Source: Trichomonas vaginalis G3 (lineage: Eukaryota; Parabasalia; Trichomonadida; Trichomonadidae). Taken from it: a stretch of 64,000 nucleotides of DNA. The DNA lies in assembly GCF_026262505.1 (NCBI RefSeq), contig NC_067204.1:8341797-8405796 (forward strand), read 5' to 3'. The notes under the pieces were generated by a model. It was not told the DNA's origin. It searched no databases and saw only the letters and a program-made list of their open reading frames with translations. The stretch's first letter is position 1. Every line of letters begins with the position of its first letter. The position numbers and the translations under genes are program-made. Positions 1 to 11,441 of the stretch are shown here, piece by piece.

Positions 1-324
1 TATAATGTTATTCTCAATTCAGAAATGAAAACAAATAGAACTCATAAGAGATTATTTACTGTTTTTGATTTATTACCAACAGTATTGAATGCCGCTGGAG
101 TTAAAATCAAAGGAAATCAATTAGGAATGGGAGTAAGTCTATTTTCGGATTTGCCAACAGGGCTTGAGAAATATGAAGAAAAATTTGAAAAAAGTTTTAA
201 TCAGATATCGTTTTGGTACGATACTGTAATCAACCACAAATCTATAAACTGTGAATTGGATGTTCCTTGTATTAGCTTAAGTGATTATTCATTAGATACG
301 ACATATGCTAATTTTACTGCATAG
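1..324 (+). CDS. C-terminal end of a sulfatase-fold membrane enzyme (5' partial)
   Basis: The reading frame is open from base 1 and ends at TAG, so only the last 107 residues are present and the true start lies upstream of the window. The segment RLFTVFDLLPTVLNAAG followed by QLGMGVSLFSD matches the end of the alkaline-phosphatase/sulfatase fold of phosphoglycerol transferase-like proteins (MdoB/LtaS-like), where the metal-site region is followed by a D-x-x-P-T-x-L helix and a G-x-G-x-S-L-F strand. The catalytic Thr/Ser and most metal ligands would be in the missing part, so activity cannot be judged. In trichomonads such proteins are expected to be membrane enzymes acting on surface glycans or lipids (inference). 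The ATG at 25 is internal. Confidence 0.6.
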   Translation, partial: YNVILNSEMKTNRTHKRLFTVFDLLPTVLNAAGVKIKGNQLGMGVSLFSDLPTGLEKYEEKFEKSFNQISFWYDTVINHKSINCELDVPCISLSDYSLDTTYANFTA

Positions 325-554
325 TATCAGTAACTGTTTAGCTTGTATTGGAATAAATATTATATATTGTTTGTTTTTCACTAAAAGTCTTATTAATTTT
401 TGTGGAATATGAGTGAAATATGACTTAATTCATATTTATTGGATTGTATAGATGAATCAGCTTGTATCTATTTCATTAGCTTCAAGATCAGATCGAAAAT
501 CTTAGAATAGCAGTAGATTTCATTCAAAACAGTTTTTTTTTCTTCAGAATTTAG

Positions 555-1826
555 ATGAATATTTCTCTTTCCTGTCTAAGGCTTTCTAATATGAAAAACG
601 GGCCTATGTTTACGGGAAAGAGATTTCTGCAGTCAAACTATAAATTCTCCGAAATAGTTGCAAAGAAATTCGAGAATCCGTTTTTTTCATCCTTAGATTC
701 TGCCAATTTTTATAAATCTACATTCACAAAGTTCTTAGATTCTGCTATATCAGTTAATTCAATCGAAATTAAGAATAAATTCGCAGCGCTTCCAGAAGAT
801 TTTTCATCAGAACAGCTCGTTATTATCAACAGGTGCAGTTTTATCAGAATATCGAACCAACACCCAGGTGCTATGGGCGGTGCTATCTTTTACAACTTGA
901 AGAAAGGAAAATTAAAAATGTTTCAGTCACAGTTTCAATGGTGTTACGCGAAACAGAGATGTGGCGCATTCTTTTCGTCAGCAAAGTTATGCGTTGGTAG
1001 ATCTCTCTGTCTTTTAGACTGCAGAGCTTCAAAAACTTGTATGGCCTTTCAAATAACAACAACTGCTTCGAAAGCGAGAGCTAACATTACAGCAAGTTTT
1101 ATTACATTTTGTGGTGCAATTATTCCAAAAAGCGAAAAAGATCAAGTAAAATTCGAATTTGTATCTTTAGATCTCATGAATACGAACTTTACACAAAACA
1201 GAGTACTTCAGAGTGGATTTATTACACTACAAAAGCTTTATGATGCTGCAATTTCAAGATGCGATTTCAGAACTAACTATGGACCGAGTTTTCTTGAAGT
1301 TTACAGCTCTTTTGATATATACCTATCATATTCAAATGTTATTAACAACAATTTACGGCAAACTCCCATTGTTGTTTCATTTGAATCTCCAATCTACATA
1401 ACCTACTCATATTTCCAGGATAATTTCAACTATTCTCTTGAATATACCTTCAGAACTGAAGAAGGCGGGTTAATAATCTTCGGAAATTGTTATTTTGACG
1501 CTCCGAAATCTCATTTCGGATATTTGAAGGGAGAAGTTAAATTCCCTAAGTGCAGATTTAACGTTACATATTCACAGTTCAATAGTTTCAATGACTACAG
1601 ATTATGTGGCTTTTATACTGATCCTCCTGTAAGAACTCCTTCTCCTTCGCCATCACAGATTGTTTACCCATCGAGAGCACCAACTCCCACTATAGTATGG
1701 CTTCCAAAGTCACTGTATGTGCATCAGTTCTTACTAATTGTTACGATTTCGATAATGGGACCAATATTAATTTATGCAGTAATAACCAAGAGGAAATCTG
1801 CAGAAATCCAAGCATTTCAGACATAA
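555..1826 (+). CDS. Pmp-like surface protein with C-terminal membrane anchor
   Basis: This 423-residue protein has no catalytic motifs. Much of it reads as a right-handed beta-helix: short strand-turn units, many Asn, Phe and Ser, and several Cys (FIRISNQHPGAMGGAIFYN is typical). A Pro/Ser/Thr spacer (TPSPSPSQ, about residues 363-382) leads to one hydrophobic helix at about 391-411 and a short basic tail with KRK. This is the layout of the Trichomonas Pmp-like (chlamydial polymorphic membrane protein-like) family, in which the beta-helix is extracellular and the tail cytosolic. No clear signal peptide is visible at the chosen ATG, so the start could be wrong. TTCAGAATTTAG just upstream could be a weak initiator. 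A role in adherence is family-level inference. Confidence 0.6.
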   Translation: MNISLSCLRLSNMKNGPMFTGKRFLQSNYKFSEIVAKKFENPFFSSLDSANFYKSTFTKFLDSAISVNSIEIKNKFAALPEDFSSEQLVIINRCSFIRISNQHPGAMGGAIFYNLKKGKLKMFQSQFQWCYAKQRCGAFFSSAKLCVGRSLCLLDCRASKTCMAFQITTTASKARANITASFITFCGAIIPKSEKDQVKFEFVSLDLMNTNFTQNRVLQSGFITLQKLYDAAISRCDFRTNYGPSFLEVYSSFDIYLSYSNVINNNLRQTPIVVSFESPIYITYSYFQDNFNYSLEYTFRTEEGGLIIFGNCYFDAPKSHFGYLKGEVKFPKCRFNVTYSQFNSFNDYRLCGFYTDPPVRTPSPSPSQIVYPSRAPTPTIVWLPKSLYVHQFLLIVTISIMGPILIYAVITKRKSAEIQAFQT

Positions 1827-2416
1827 TATTTTAATATTCTGTTATTTGTTTTTTGTTATTTAGATTTTATAAAATTTGGTATTTTGTTTTTTTAGTCAAT
1901 CAATAATATATTTAATTCACAACAACAAGAAAGTTCAAATTCTACTTGATTTTTTATCTCTTCTCCTTATTTGTATTTAGAATATTGTATTATTAGGAAT
2001 GATTTTTAGTAATTTTTGCCGATTTAGTCCACACATCAGTTATCCCCAATTCGGTGAAGATTAATTGGCATGATATTTTGCAAATAGATATAGCTCAAAT
2101 ATTTATGGAATTCCTATGTAAAAAAGATAAAATATGTTGTCCAAATGATCAAACATCTCTTAAAGTTAGTCTCATTTTTTGCAGAATAGATACAATACTG
2201 ATTTTATATTGCTATTATTCTTGAATTTCATGGTTAAACGTGCACACATAACTCATAGAAGCTTCATTAAACACTACCATTTGTCTGCGAATTCATATAA
2301 GCTATAATTTTTAAATTTCAATATTTTAAACTCAGAAATCATTATTAATCACAATTATATATACTGAATTAAACTTTTATTTTAAGATATAAAGCAAAAA
2401 TAAATAGAATCAAAAC
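1827..2416. other. Intergenic spacer, convergent 3' ends
   Basis: About 590 AT-rich bases lie between the 3' end of the Pmp-like gene and the 3' end of the peptidase gene on the other strand. I see no ORF with family similarity, no RNA gene and no repeat. Confidence 0.5.
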
Positions 2417-4174
2417 TTAATAGACGAGATCGAACGGAAGCGCTCCATCGAAGACGGTATCGTGCTGTTTGTAAGTAGAAGCGTTCAAGTACTTAGTGTC
2501 GTACTTCCATGACTCAGGGCTTCTTGCGTATGAGTGTTCGTCGAACTCAATCTCTATATCAGAGACCTTGAAGTTGTCGAAGAGGTCGTAAGCTCTTCTC
2601 CTCATGTTCTCGACCATCTGGTAAGGAAGGGCGTAAAAGCCGCACTCCTGGTCGTTGTTTGGATACTTAGCAGCATCGACTGGTTTGAGGTATCTGTTGA
2701 GAGCCCAGAAAGGAACAGTCTCGATTCTGACTTCCTTCGGTGTTGGATCTTCCTCGCTCCATGTGATGAATCCTGTGGAGTGGAGTCCATTAGGAAGTTC
2801 GTAAGTATCGATTGTGTCGTCTGCTTTGCGCTTGAGTACGTAACTGTGATTGAATTGGCAGGTTGGGAAGTCAGTTGCGGCTCCAGCGAATACGTGCGAG
2901 CAGTTGAGAAGGTCTGCGTGGTTGGCAAAGCCTTTTCCTCTGACGCGCTCGATATCATTGGAGCATTTAGTAACATTTTTGTTGTTTTGAGTAATGCAAT
3001 CGATTGTGGCTGGGATCCAGCTCTCTGGACCAAGAACGTTTGGACATTGTGTCATTTCGTTCTCGACTGTACGACGGCCCATCAAATATTCGATAGAATG
3101 ACCGCCAGAGCCCCATGAGTTGTGGAGGATGAAGCAGCCCTTGGAGTTCTGAACGGAATTGTTGGTGGTAAAGCGGTTGTTGTAGCGCCAATTGTCGTTG
3201 TATCCGACAACATTCATTGCATGGCCACCAATTGAGTTCTGGCGGATGGCCTTGCCGATGGAAACGAATGTGCCATCGGATGTGTAGCCGTAGAAGAGTA
3301 ATTTAGCGCAATATTTGTCTTCTGTCTGGGAATCTGGGCAAAGGAAGGATTTCTTGGTGCACTGCTCGAGGTTGGCGAAGTTTGGATCATCACATGATAC
3401 GTAGTAAGCAATGGAACCAAGAGGAATGCCAATTCCGAGTGGGCGCTGCTTTGTATAGAGAAGTTGCTTGATATGGCGAGTATCGTATGCTGTTTCGAAT
3501 GATTTGATCTTGAAGGAGATTGGATTTGCCTTAAGAGCGTCTTCGAGGTTGTCACATTTGAAGTCTGTTGATGGGCTTCCTGTTTCAATGTATGGGCAAA
3601 CAGCATCTGGAACGATAGACTTGGAAAGGTTCTCTACGTCTTCGTAGTAGATTGGAAGGCCTTCGACTTGTCCATCATCTGTTGATGGCTGTGGTTTGAG
3701 GAAGTTACCGTAATGGCATTCCTTTGTATCTGGATGAGCTCTGCACCAATTGCCAAGGAATGCACCAAATGCTTGCATTGAGAATTTAACATATTCATCT
3801 GGCTTAAGATATCCTTGTTTGATGCCTTGAGCACGATATTGGGTTTCAAGAAGGTAAAGTGTAGACCATGCCCAGCATGTTCCACGTTGGGCTTGGTTTG
3901 TGGCTGGATTCCTATAAATTTCATCGACAGCAAATGAATCTGGAATAAGGGATTCTGGTAAAGCATCGTAGAATTTCTTAACAAGATCATCTAATGGTGA
4001 TGGACGTCCGTTTGGAATGGCGTAACGAACTTTGTAAGATAATACAATTACGGCAATAAATGTAAGGAAAGCAAGAATGTTAGTAACGAGTATAGTAATT
4101 TTTGTCTTAGTCCATTTTGGCTTTTCTTGTGTATCTGTATTGTGAGTTTGTGTAGAGTTTAAAGAATCAAGCAT
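2417..4174 (-). CDS. Membrane-anchored papain-like cysteine peptidase (clan CA, family C1)
   Basis: This 585-residue protein has a short cytosolic N-terminus, one transmembrane helix at about residues 26-46 and a large lumenal/extracellular peptidase domain (type II topology). The catalytic set is complete: oxyanion Gln94 and Cys100 in NQAQRGTCWAW, His at about 317 in GGHAMNVVGYND, and Asn in HNSWGSGGH at about 351. Many Cys and N-glycosylation sequons follow. The usual inhibitor propeptide is not recognisable; the helix and about 40 linker residues precede the Cys. Beyond the Asn there are about 230 further residues, longer than a cathepsin L. Trichomonads have a family of such transmembrane C1 enzymes. 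TTTACAATTTAG about 10 nt before the ATG may be the initiator. Substrate unknown. Confidence 0.85.
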   Translation of the reverse strand: MLDSLNSTQTHNTDTQEKPKWTKTKITILVTNILAFLTFIAVIVLSYKVRYAIPNGRPSPLDDLVKKFYDALPESLIPDSFAVDEIYRNPATNQAQRGTCWAWSTLYLLETQYRAQGIKQGYLKPDEYVKFSMQAFGAFLGNWCRAHPDTKECHYGNFLKPQPSTDDGQVEGLPIYYEDVENLSKSIVPDAVCPYIETGSPSTDFKCDNLEDALKANPISFKIKSFETAYDTRHIKQLLYTKQRPLGIGIPLGSIAYYVSCDDPNFANLEQCTKKSFLCPDSQTEDKYCAKLLFYGYTSDGTFVSIGKAIRQNSIGGHAMNVVGYNDNWRYNNRFTTNNSVQNSKGCFILHNSWGSGGHSIEYLMGRRTVENEMTQCPNVLGPESWIPATIDCITQNNKNVTKCSNDIERVRGKGFANHADLLNCSHVFAGAATDFPTCQFNHSYVLKRKADDTIDTYELPNGLHSTGFITWSEEDPTPKEVRIETVPFWALNRYLKPVDAAKYPNNDQECGFYALPYQMVENMRRRAYDLFDNFKVSDIEIEFDEHSYARSPESWKYDTKYLNASTYKQHDTVFDGALPFDLVY

Positions 4175-4793
4175 TGGCTAAATTGTAAAGTTCTCAATTC
4201 TCAACCGATGTTGCGGTTGAAATGATTTTTTTCCCCCTTCAAAAATACACATCAACATGATTGATAGATTAATAACTTGTACTACACTTAGATACCTTGC
4301 CTGCGCATTATTTCTGGTACGAATTTGACAATTTTGCTCATTTGGAATTCGAAACAACTCGTATTATGATTCTTCTTAAGAATAAGTATATTTCCCTATC
4401 ATATGTACGTCGGATATTTTCCATTTTGATCATTTGAAACTAATATAATATCCAGGGATGCCTGATCAATAATGTGCGCTTCAAGAAGGATAGAACCGTA
4501 TATAGCATATTTTCAAATGAAAATGCATGTGTGAGGTATGTTGTAACTCTTTTAATGAATTATCGATGATCAAAGTTAAATATATTGAATTAGAGATCTA
4601 ACATGATCCAATATGTTTTAATGTACGCAACAAAGGTATGCTTAACTATTATGCTTATATCTTTTATCATATTAAAAAAAAATACCTTTGTGTAGAGCCA
4701 AATAAAATCTAAAAATTTCTCTTAAACAATAAGTGATATGCAAAGTCTCATTCTCAAGCAAATATACCGAAATGATTTATTAAACGTGCACTA
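4175..4793. other. Divergent intergenic region
   Basis: This spacer separates the divergent peptidase and gamma-tubulin complex genes. It holds a small hairpin at 4202-4219 (CAACCG arm, six-base loop, CGGTTG arm) just upstream of the peptidase gene. Nothing else is recognisable. TGCACTAATG at its right end fits a Trichomonas initiator touching the next start codon. Confidence 0.4.
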
Positions 4794-6920
4794 ATGAATA
4801 AAAATGAACTTTTAAACCAACTTGTAGACAATATGTTTAAAGGAATCTCGAACAATGAGAGAGAAAGGCTTGTTAAACTGTGTAAAACATTTTGTCAAGC
4901 TCAATTACAGTTACATAACGCACATGCAATCATTTCTTGGTCGCATAAATGGAAAAAACAATTAAAACCAGAAACAACTAACGAACTAGATGTAATTGTT
5001 AAGAAAATGCCATCAGATAAACTACAAATCTATCGATTATTAGATCTTTTAAAATTTACAAAGAATACTTTTGTCATTACTAAAGCAAATCCAGAATTTT
5101 CAAGAGTTACAAGAAAATCACGTCATTTTATATCAGAAAATCAGCTAGTTAGCGAATTAATTTTGTTACTTAAAGGAGGAAAATCTTCAATTTTTACGAT
5201 ACAAAACTATCAATATATGATAGATGGATTGATAATGCCACATCACATAAATTGCGTAAGTAAAATCATGTCTAACTGTATTTGCATTGATACATTGAAT
5301 AGTATAATAGGAAAATTGTACGGTATTGTTGGTCAATCAGTCGAGACAGTTCTACAAAAGGAAAAGAACGAATATATTACAGAGATGCAATCACTTACAT
5401 CAGAAATGTCACTATTAAATTTAATGGCATACTCATGTGGTCCTATCAAGCAGTCATTAGAAGCAGCTGCTTTTATTGCATACACTATACTCAATTCAGA
5501 TGAAGACGAAGATATTTTTTCCATCTTAAAAAGTGCATCGAATCATGGATCTCCAGCTGTAAATAAAGTGGCTCAAAAATGTTTTAATGAAGCTAAAAGC
5601 GCATATACAGATATTGTTTGCGACTGGGTTTTATATGGAAGACTAGCCGATCCATATAATGAATTCTTTGTTCTTGAAAACGAAGAACATATCAGAAGCT
5701 GCGATTGGTGGGATAACCAATACTATATAGAGCCTATTCGCATACCATCTTTCGTTAAAAGTGATACTCTTGCTGCTCAAATTGCATCATGCGGAAGAGC
5801 ATGGAATTTTATTAGATACTTCAAACGCATTGCTATGGAAAATGGCGGTGCACGTGCATCTTTGATGCTTCATGCACAAACAGAAAGTTTAGAAAAGAAT
5901 TTTGATTTAAATCTTCTTTCAAAGTATTCGAATGAATCAATGAAGAATGTTTTAAACATAGTTAAGAATATCATATGGCTTCCAGGTCATATCAAAACGA
6001 TCACAGACTTTATTCTTCTTCGAAGAGGAGATTTCGTTGTTTCTCTTTTTGAGAATTTCCTTCATGAAGGTGCTCCTATTTCCCTTCTTGATCATGTCAT
6101 ACGTGATATATGTCAAGATTCTGTTTACATCAACAAGAGAACCTCAGAAAACACAACTCTTTGCATTGATGTAAAAATGACTGCGAGAAACGAAATCGAC
6201 AATTCTCCAGAAGCTGTAATTCTCCATTACAACGCGCCGACTGATTTGACTTATATATTGGATGACTCAATTATTGATTCATACATTCAAGTTGGTCGTC
6301 TCATTTGGTCCCTCAAATGTTGCGAAAGAAGATTGTTGATGAACTGGCAAAATTCACGTTTGTCTGCATCATCATTCTCAAAAATTGATTTCAGCGACAC
6401 TAATGTTTTACAATCAGCATTGAGATTTTCAATTATCACTGCTGTCAGATCTATCTCTGAGTTCTTCACAATGGATGTGATTTCAGTAATTCAGAGAGAG
6501 TTAATGATCGGAATTGATCAAGCTGATAACATTGATAAACTTTTATCATTGATCAGAATGTCAGCCAACAAATTGAAACTTGAGACATTCGTCACTTGCA
6601 ATATTCAGAAATTTATAGATTTTCAGAATGCTTTAAATATATTACTGAATGTTGTCAATGATTATAATATCATTGAAGAAGATTTTATCGGAAATCTTTC
6701 TGAACTGGAAGACATGTTGGCTGACAATTCAGCAGATTTTGCGAAGCTAATGCGAGAATATCGAGAAATCAGAAGTGAGTTTAACTTCAACATTTCAAAA
6801 TCTAAAGGCGATTTTCAAGACGCTCTAAGAGATTTATATGAACTTACACTAGTATCTCCAGAACTTTGGATGCTAGAATCAAGACTTCAGTTTTGTGTTG
6901 CACACTTTATTAATAAATAA
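4794..6920 (+). CDS. Gamma-tubulin complex component (GCP/Spc97-Spc98 family)
   Basis: This 708-residue protein belongs to the GCP family that nucleates microtubules as part of the gamma-tubulin small or ring complex at basal bodies and spindle poles. Family landmarks occur in order: GIVGQSVETVL (about 176), WVLYGRLADPYNEFFV (about 277), the IPSF...ASCGRAWNFIRYF block (about 320-345), LLRRGDFVVSLFENFL (about 406), which begins the gamma-tubulin-binding GRIP2 half, and YIQVGRLIWSLKCCERRL (about 497). The N-terminal GRIP1 half is shorter than in metazoan GCP2/3, and the total length is nearest GCP4 or a reduced GCP2/3. I cannot assign the subtype without a tree. The first in-frame ATG was taken. 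Confidence 0.85.
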   Translation: MNKNELLNQLVDNMFKGISNNERERLVKLCKTFCQAQLQLHNAHAIISWSHKWKKQLKPETTNELDVIVKKMPSDKLQIYRLLDLLKFTKNTFVITKANPEFSRVTRKSRHFISENQLVSELILLLKGGKSSIFTIQNYQYMIDGLIMPHHINCVSKIMSNCICIDTLNSIIGKLYGIVGQSVETVLQKEKNEYITEMQSLTSEMSLLNLMAYSCGPIKQSLEAAAFIAYTILNSDEDEDIFSILKSASNHGSPAVNKVAQKCFNEAKSAYTDIVCDWVLYGRLADPYNEFFVLENEEHIRSCDWWDNQYYIEPIRIPSFVKSDTLAAQIASCGRAWNFIRYFKRIAMENGGARASLMLHAQTESLEKNFDLNLLSKYSNESMKNVLNIVKNIIWLPGHIKTITDFILLRRGDFVVSLFENFLHEGAPISLLDHVIRDICQDSVYINKRTSENTTLCIDVKMTARNEIDNSPEAVILHYNAPTDLTYILDDSIIDSYIQVGRLIWSLKCCERRLLMNWQNSRLSASSFSKIDFSDTNVLQSALRFSIITAVRSISEFFTMDVISVIQRELMIGIDQADNIDKLLSLIRMSANKLKLETFVTCNIQKFIDFQNALNILLNVVNDYNIIEEDFIGNLSELEDMLADNSADFAKLMREYREIRSEFNFNISKSKGDFQDALRDLYELTLVSPELWMLESRLQFCVAHFINK

Positions 6921-9027
6921 ATTGTATTCTTGTTTTTAATTAAAAAATATATCAAAATATCTGTTTATACTTAAATATATAGGGATCCTGTTTGGATAAA
7001 AATCTTCTCCATCTCTATTTCAAAAATTACGTTTTATTTTTTTCAATTCTGGTGAAGCTAATTTTTGAATTTTGGAGATTATTCAAAGGGAATCCCTATC
7101 ATATATTTATCTGACACTCATTATAATATATTATAAAAAATATTTCTCTGATGATCTCACATCAGAGCGTTATAAGTCCATTGTAAACAGCATTTCATCA
7201 AAAATTGTATTTTTCATTCTTTTCTACTTTGCTACTTTCCATTAATTGTTTGAGTTCTTTTGGATCGAAACATTCTAAAATGCAATTTTCTCGAATCTTT
7301 CTAAATCCTGTAATAAATGCATCAAGTTGCATTTTTCCTTTTTCACTCATTTTTTCACTTTCACTAATTTCTCCTTCGGATCCATTCTTTTCTGATGATG
7401 AACTATTATCTTCATCGTTGGTGAATTCTGTACAATCAGAGGACTCAGAATTTTCATTATGGCGATTTATATCTTCTTCAGAATCTGCATGCTCTAATGA
7501 TGATTTGATAATTCCATCATCTGAAGATTTGTCATCAGGCATAACCACTATCTCTGGTGGGTCATCATATAATAGTTTCTCGTAAAAGAATAAAGGAAAT
7601 GAATAACCCAGATGCCAATGATTGATAATCATGCATCCAAATATAGTGCCGATGATTTTCAGCATTTCAATATCGTTGAAATCTTCATTGAACCAATAAT
7701 AATTGTTTGAACATTTCTTGAGGATTGGGTTATCTCCTGATATCAATTCCTTTTCAATATAACTAAAGAATTCATTGCGTAAATCTCCCCCATCAAGAAT
7801 ACCAGAGCCATCTCTTATAACAATCGGTAAAAATATTACAAAATCAGATTTTTGAGTCAATTTCATTTTAAATTTTTCAAGAACATTATCTTCTTTTGGA
7901 TTGACTTCAATTTCAAAAGTTTGTCTGTCTTTGGTATCATTAGGAAGATGATTGACAAAATCCTCAATTTTTAGATCGAGGAACTTTGTTTTCTGCTCGA
8001 TATCAAAGAACCAACTAAAATTCTCAATATAACTTGAAGTGTTCTTTAAGTCTTGAATAGGATTTAAACTATTGCTGAAATTTTTATGGATGAAAGAAGA
8101 TACTGGAAGAATTTGACTTTTTCTTTCCTTGTTTGCGAAGTAAATTATCGATAAAACTCTTGCAACATCTTGATTGAATGTATAGAGTTTATTTGCTTTT
8201 GGTTCATCAAAAAACTTGAGCAAACTATTAACAATTCTTTGCAAAATATCTTGATCAAAATTCTTGAACCATTGTTTGAGTGTTTCATTTGCATTTGAAC
8301 GAGTGATGTATTTAATTATTGTCTTCCAAAAATCAATGTCACTCTCTGTTTCTAATGGATGAAGTAATGCAACAACAAGAAATCTAAGTTTAGAACTTTC
8401 TAAATTTGTCATTTGATCAATAAGCATATCATTAACTGTGTTCTTAAATGTTCTATTAAACTCATCCATTCTATTTGTTTCTTTTAATTTATCATAGAAT
8501 TCAATGACAAGATCGAAATCAATTAAGCAATCTTCTGTTGTCTCTGGTTGATTTCTTATTATAAATGATCAATTGATTGCTGATAATGATGAAAATGTTG
8601 CTTTCAACAGATTGTAATTGTTTTTATCTGCAAGAAATAGATCAATGTTATTTCTGTTGATATACAATAACTTTGGAGTTCCATCATTATGACCTTTTGA
8701 TAAAATGTTATTTGGAATGATTTCTTCCTGCGATGGCATTGTTTTTGTTTGAAATACGGCCAATCCGTTGCGGCAATGGAATATTCTTGAAAATTCGTTA
8801 AGTTTATATTCAAACTTTTGTGATAAATCATTCAAATCAATAACATAGAGAGAATTTGATTTAGTGAAACATGATAAATATGAGAAAGGGACAGACTAGC
8901 CCATTGTCACTTTTTAATTTAGCAAATGAACGCTTATGGAGTGGAGTTTTTGGGTAAATCTGATTTGCTTATAAATGAAATAAAATCAAAAGAAACCATA
9001 TTGGCATTATATTATGCAAAAATAAAT

Positions 9028-9837
9028 GATCTTACTTAGTACTTTTAAAGTTAATTTCAGAAAAAATTTGACACAATGGTATCCGGCACATACAAGTGGT
9101 GTACAACCAAAATATAAGTTGGTTTAAACATATATTGCTATATCTCATGATCTTACTTAGTACTTTTAAAGTTAATTTCAGAAAAAATTTGACACAATGG
9201 TATCCGGCACATACAAGTGGTGTACAACCAAAATATAAGTTGGTTTAAACATATATTGCTATATCTCATGATCTTACTTAGTACTTTTAAAGTTAATTTC
9301 AGAAAAAATTTGACACAATGGTATCCGGCACATACAAGTGGTGTACAACCAAAATATAAGTTGGTTTAAACATATATTGCTATATCTCATGATCTTACTT
9401 AGTACTTTTAAAGTTAATTTCAGAAAAAATTTGACACAATGGTATCCGGCACATACAAGTGGTGTACAACCAAAATATAAGTTGGTTTAAACATATATTG
9501 CTATATCTCATGATCTTACTTAGTACTTTTAAAGTTAATTTCAGAAAAAATTTGACACAATGGTATCCGGCACATACAAGTGGTGTACAACCAAAATATA
9601 AGTTGGTTTAAACATATATTGCTATATCTCATGATCTTACTTAGTACTTTTAAAGTTAATTTCAGAAAAAATTTGACACAATGGTATCCGGCACATACAA
9701 GTGGTGTACAACCAAAATATAAGTTGGTTTAAACATATATTGCTATATCTCATGATCTTACTTAGTACTTTTAAAGTTAATTTCAGAAAAAATTTGACAC
9801 AATGGTATCCGGCACATACAAGTGGTGTACAACCAAA
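9028..9837 (+). repeat. 121-bp tandem repeat array inside the MULE
   Basis: Copies begin at 9028, 9149, 9270, 9391, 9512, 9633 and 9754, always 121 bp apart, the last cut short at about 9837 (about 6.7 copies). Every copy I compared is identical. Each starts GATCTTACTTAGTACTTTTA and contains TTGACACAATGGTATCCGGC. The period is not a multiple of three, so it is not a coding repeat; short ORFs through it are accidental. It sits between the left inverted repeat and the transposase. Confidence 0.95.
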
Positions 9838-9999
9838 ATTTCATATACCTAGTTTTACATTTATGTTTAGTTTTATTTCACCTAATTTTCAAAGATCATA
9901 ATTGAATTAGATGGCCAAGCTATTCAAAACACGACCAAGCTTATCAAAATAAGACCAATATATTCAAAATTCTTTATTCTTTCAAATCATTTCATTTTA

Positions 10000-11441
10000 A
10001 TGCAGATCCAAGATCACGAACTCACATATATCGAGTTGCTTAAGTATGGAGTGCAACAAGAAATCCAAGCAGGTTGTAGTTATTCATATAAAACTAGGAA
10101 AGAAAGAAATCAAATCCAATTTAATTGTAAGTGGCCGAATTGTCCATGTCGATTCCTTGTTGATACACTTCCCGATGACAAGTACCACATACGAAAATGT
10201 ATTAACACCCACAATCATTCTGCCCCTTTTCCAAACAAATCACAACAAATTACATCATATTTTTATAGATCTTATTTAACAAGATATTTTGAATCAAATC
10301 AAGACCGTGTTTACACACAATTAAGGTGTTTCAAAGATCTTAATATCCCATTTGATAGTGGGATCATTCCGGAAATGTTTCAACAATCTACAGATGCTTT
10401 AAAAAAGTTTTCTAAACGCCTTCATGCAATCAATACCCGTTTCTCAGCGGATGATGTTACATCTCTTGCAATTTTTGTCGACATGGTTAAGAGTCATTCT
10501 CCAGATGATCTCATCGAGTTTATTCACGAGCCAGATCGTATGATTTTCTATTACGACCCATTCGAAGCAAATGCTTTTTCACATCAAATACAAACTTATC
10601 ACATTGATTCCAATTATAAGCTCTTGCGCTCTCGCATACCATTTTATGCCGTCACTGGCAAATTCGCGGAATCAATTGTTTTTCCGTTTTTGTATTTTTC
10701 GTTTGGCCCGACACAAGTGAAAATATACAAGTTTGTCTCACAGCATATTTTGGCTCCATCAATCGCGAACCATCTTATTTTTCAATGGACTGCGCACCTC
10801 AAATCACAAATGCTGTTGAAACAGCCATCCCCTTATGCCAGATCATTTGGTGTGGCATTCATGTGTTGCGCGCTGTCATGAGAAAGGCTGAAAAGTTTCA
10901 AGATCGTTCCAACTTCGAAACTTTCTATAACTTAATGAAGTTATTGGTCTTTGGTTCTGAAGAGGAAGAAATTGATCCTGATGAAGTTTACAACAATTTA
11001 GAAGAAATTTTAAATGAGGAACCTGCTGCCCGTGAATACTTTGACCGACAGTGGCGCCATCATCTTGACAGGTGGATGCTTCGCTATAGAAATGAAGGAG
11101 ATGGAACAAACAACATCTCGGAATCACATTTCAAGGTTTTGAAGCACCAGTACTTCCCAGAAAGGCGAAATCTTCTACTCGATGAACTTGTCATCGAGTT
11201 ATATTCCAGTGTTGTTCCTTCATTCCTGATTAAGTTGCAAATTAAAGGTCTGGATTCAGAGAGAAATGTTAAAGTTATCAAAAAAGTCACAAGAGATTTC
11301 GAAGAAATGACACAATTTAAAAAAGTCGAATGCATCAGTATGCTTGAAGCTGTTCAGAAAGGTCTGAAAAATGATACACTTGATCCCAACATTGTTTACT
11401 CAACATTAAAAATATTATTGCAAAGAAAACATTTGATTTAA
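10000..11441 (+). pseudogene. MULE transposase, one frameshift
   Basis: The first segment (10000-10881) has an N-terminal zinc-binding domain of WRKY/FLYWCH type (FNCKWPNCPCRF, then CINTHNH) for binding the inverted repeats, then the start of the RNaseH-like core with the first catalytic Asp in HIDSNYKLL. The second segment (effectively 10779-11441) carries the second Asp in MDCAPQITNAVE, the MULE-specific C-x-x-H in WCGIHVLR and the catalytic Glu in NNISESHFKVLK. The DDE set is therefore present but split between frames by a shift near 10770-10785 next to a run of five T. One indel restores continuity, so the inactivation is recent or a sequencing artefact. Confidence 0.85.

Noticed and set aside
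2534-3118. 194-codon plus-strand ORF
   Set aside because: It lies wholly antisense to the cysteine peptidase, whose catalytic motifs are complete. It is a shadow frame.
4202-4219. Hairpin CAACCG...CGGTTG as another mini-hairpin element
   Set aside because: Single, with a six-base loop and weaker GC content; lacks the paired architecture of the Maverick elements.
9028-9837. CRISPR-like array
   Set aside because: The whole 121-bp unit repeats, with no unique spacers, and it lies inside a eukaryotic MULE.
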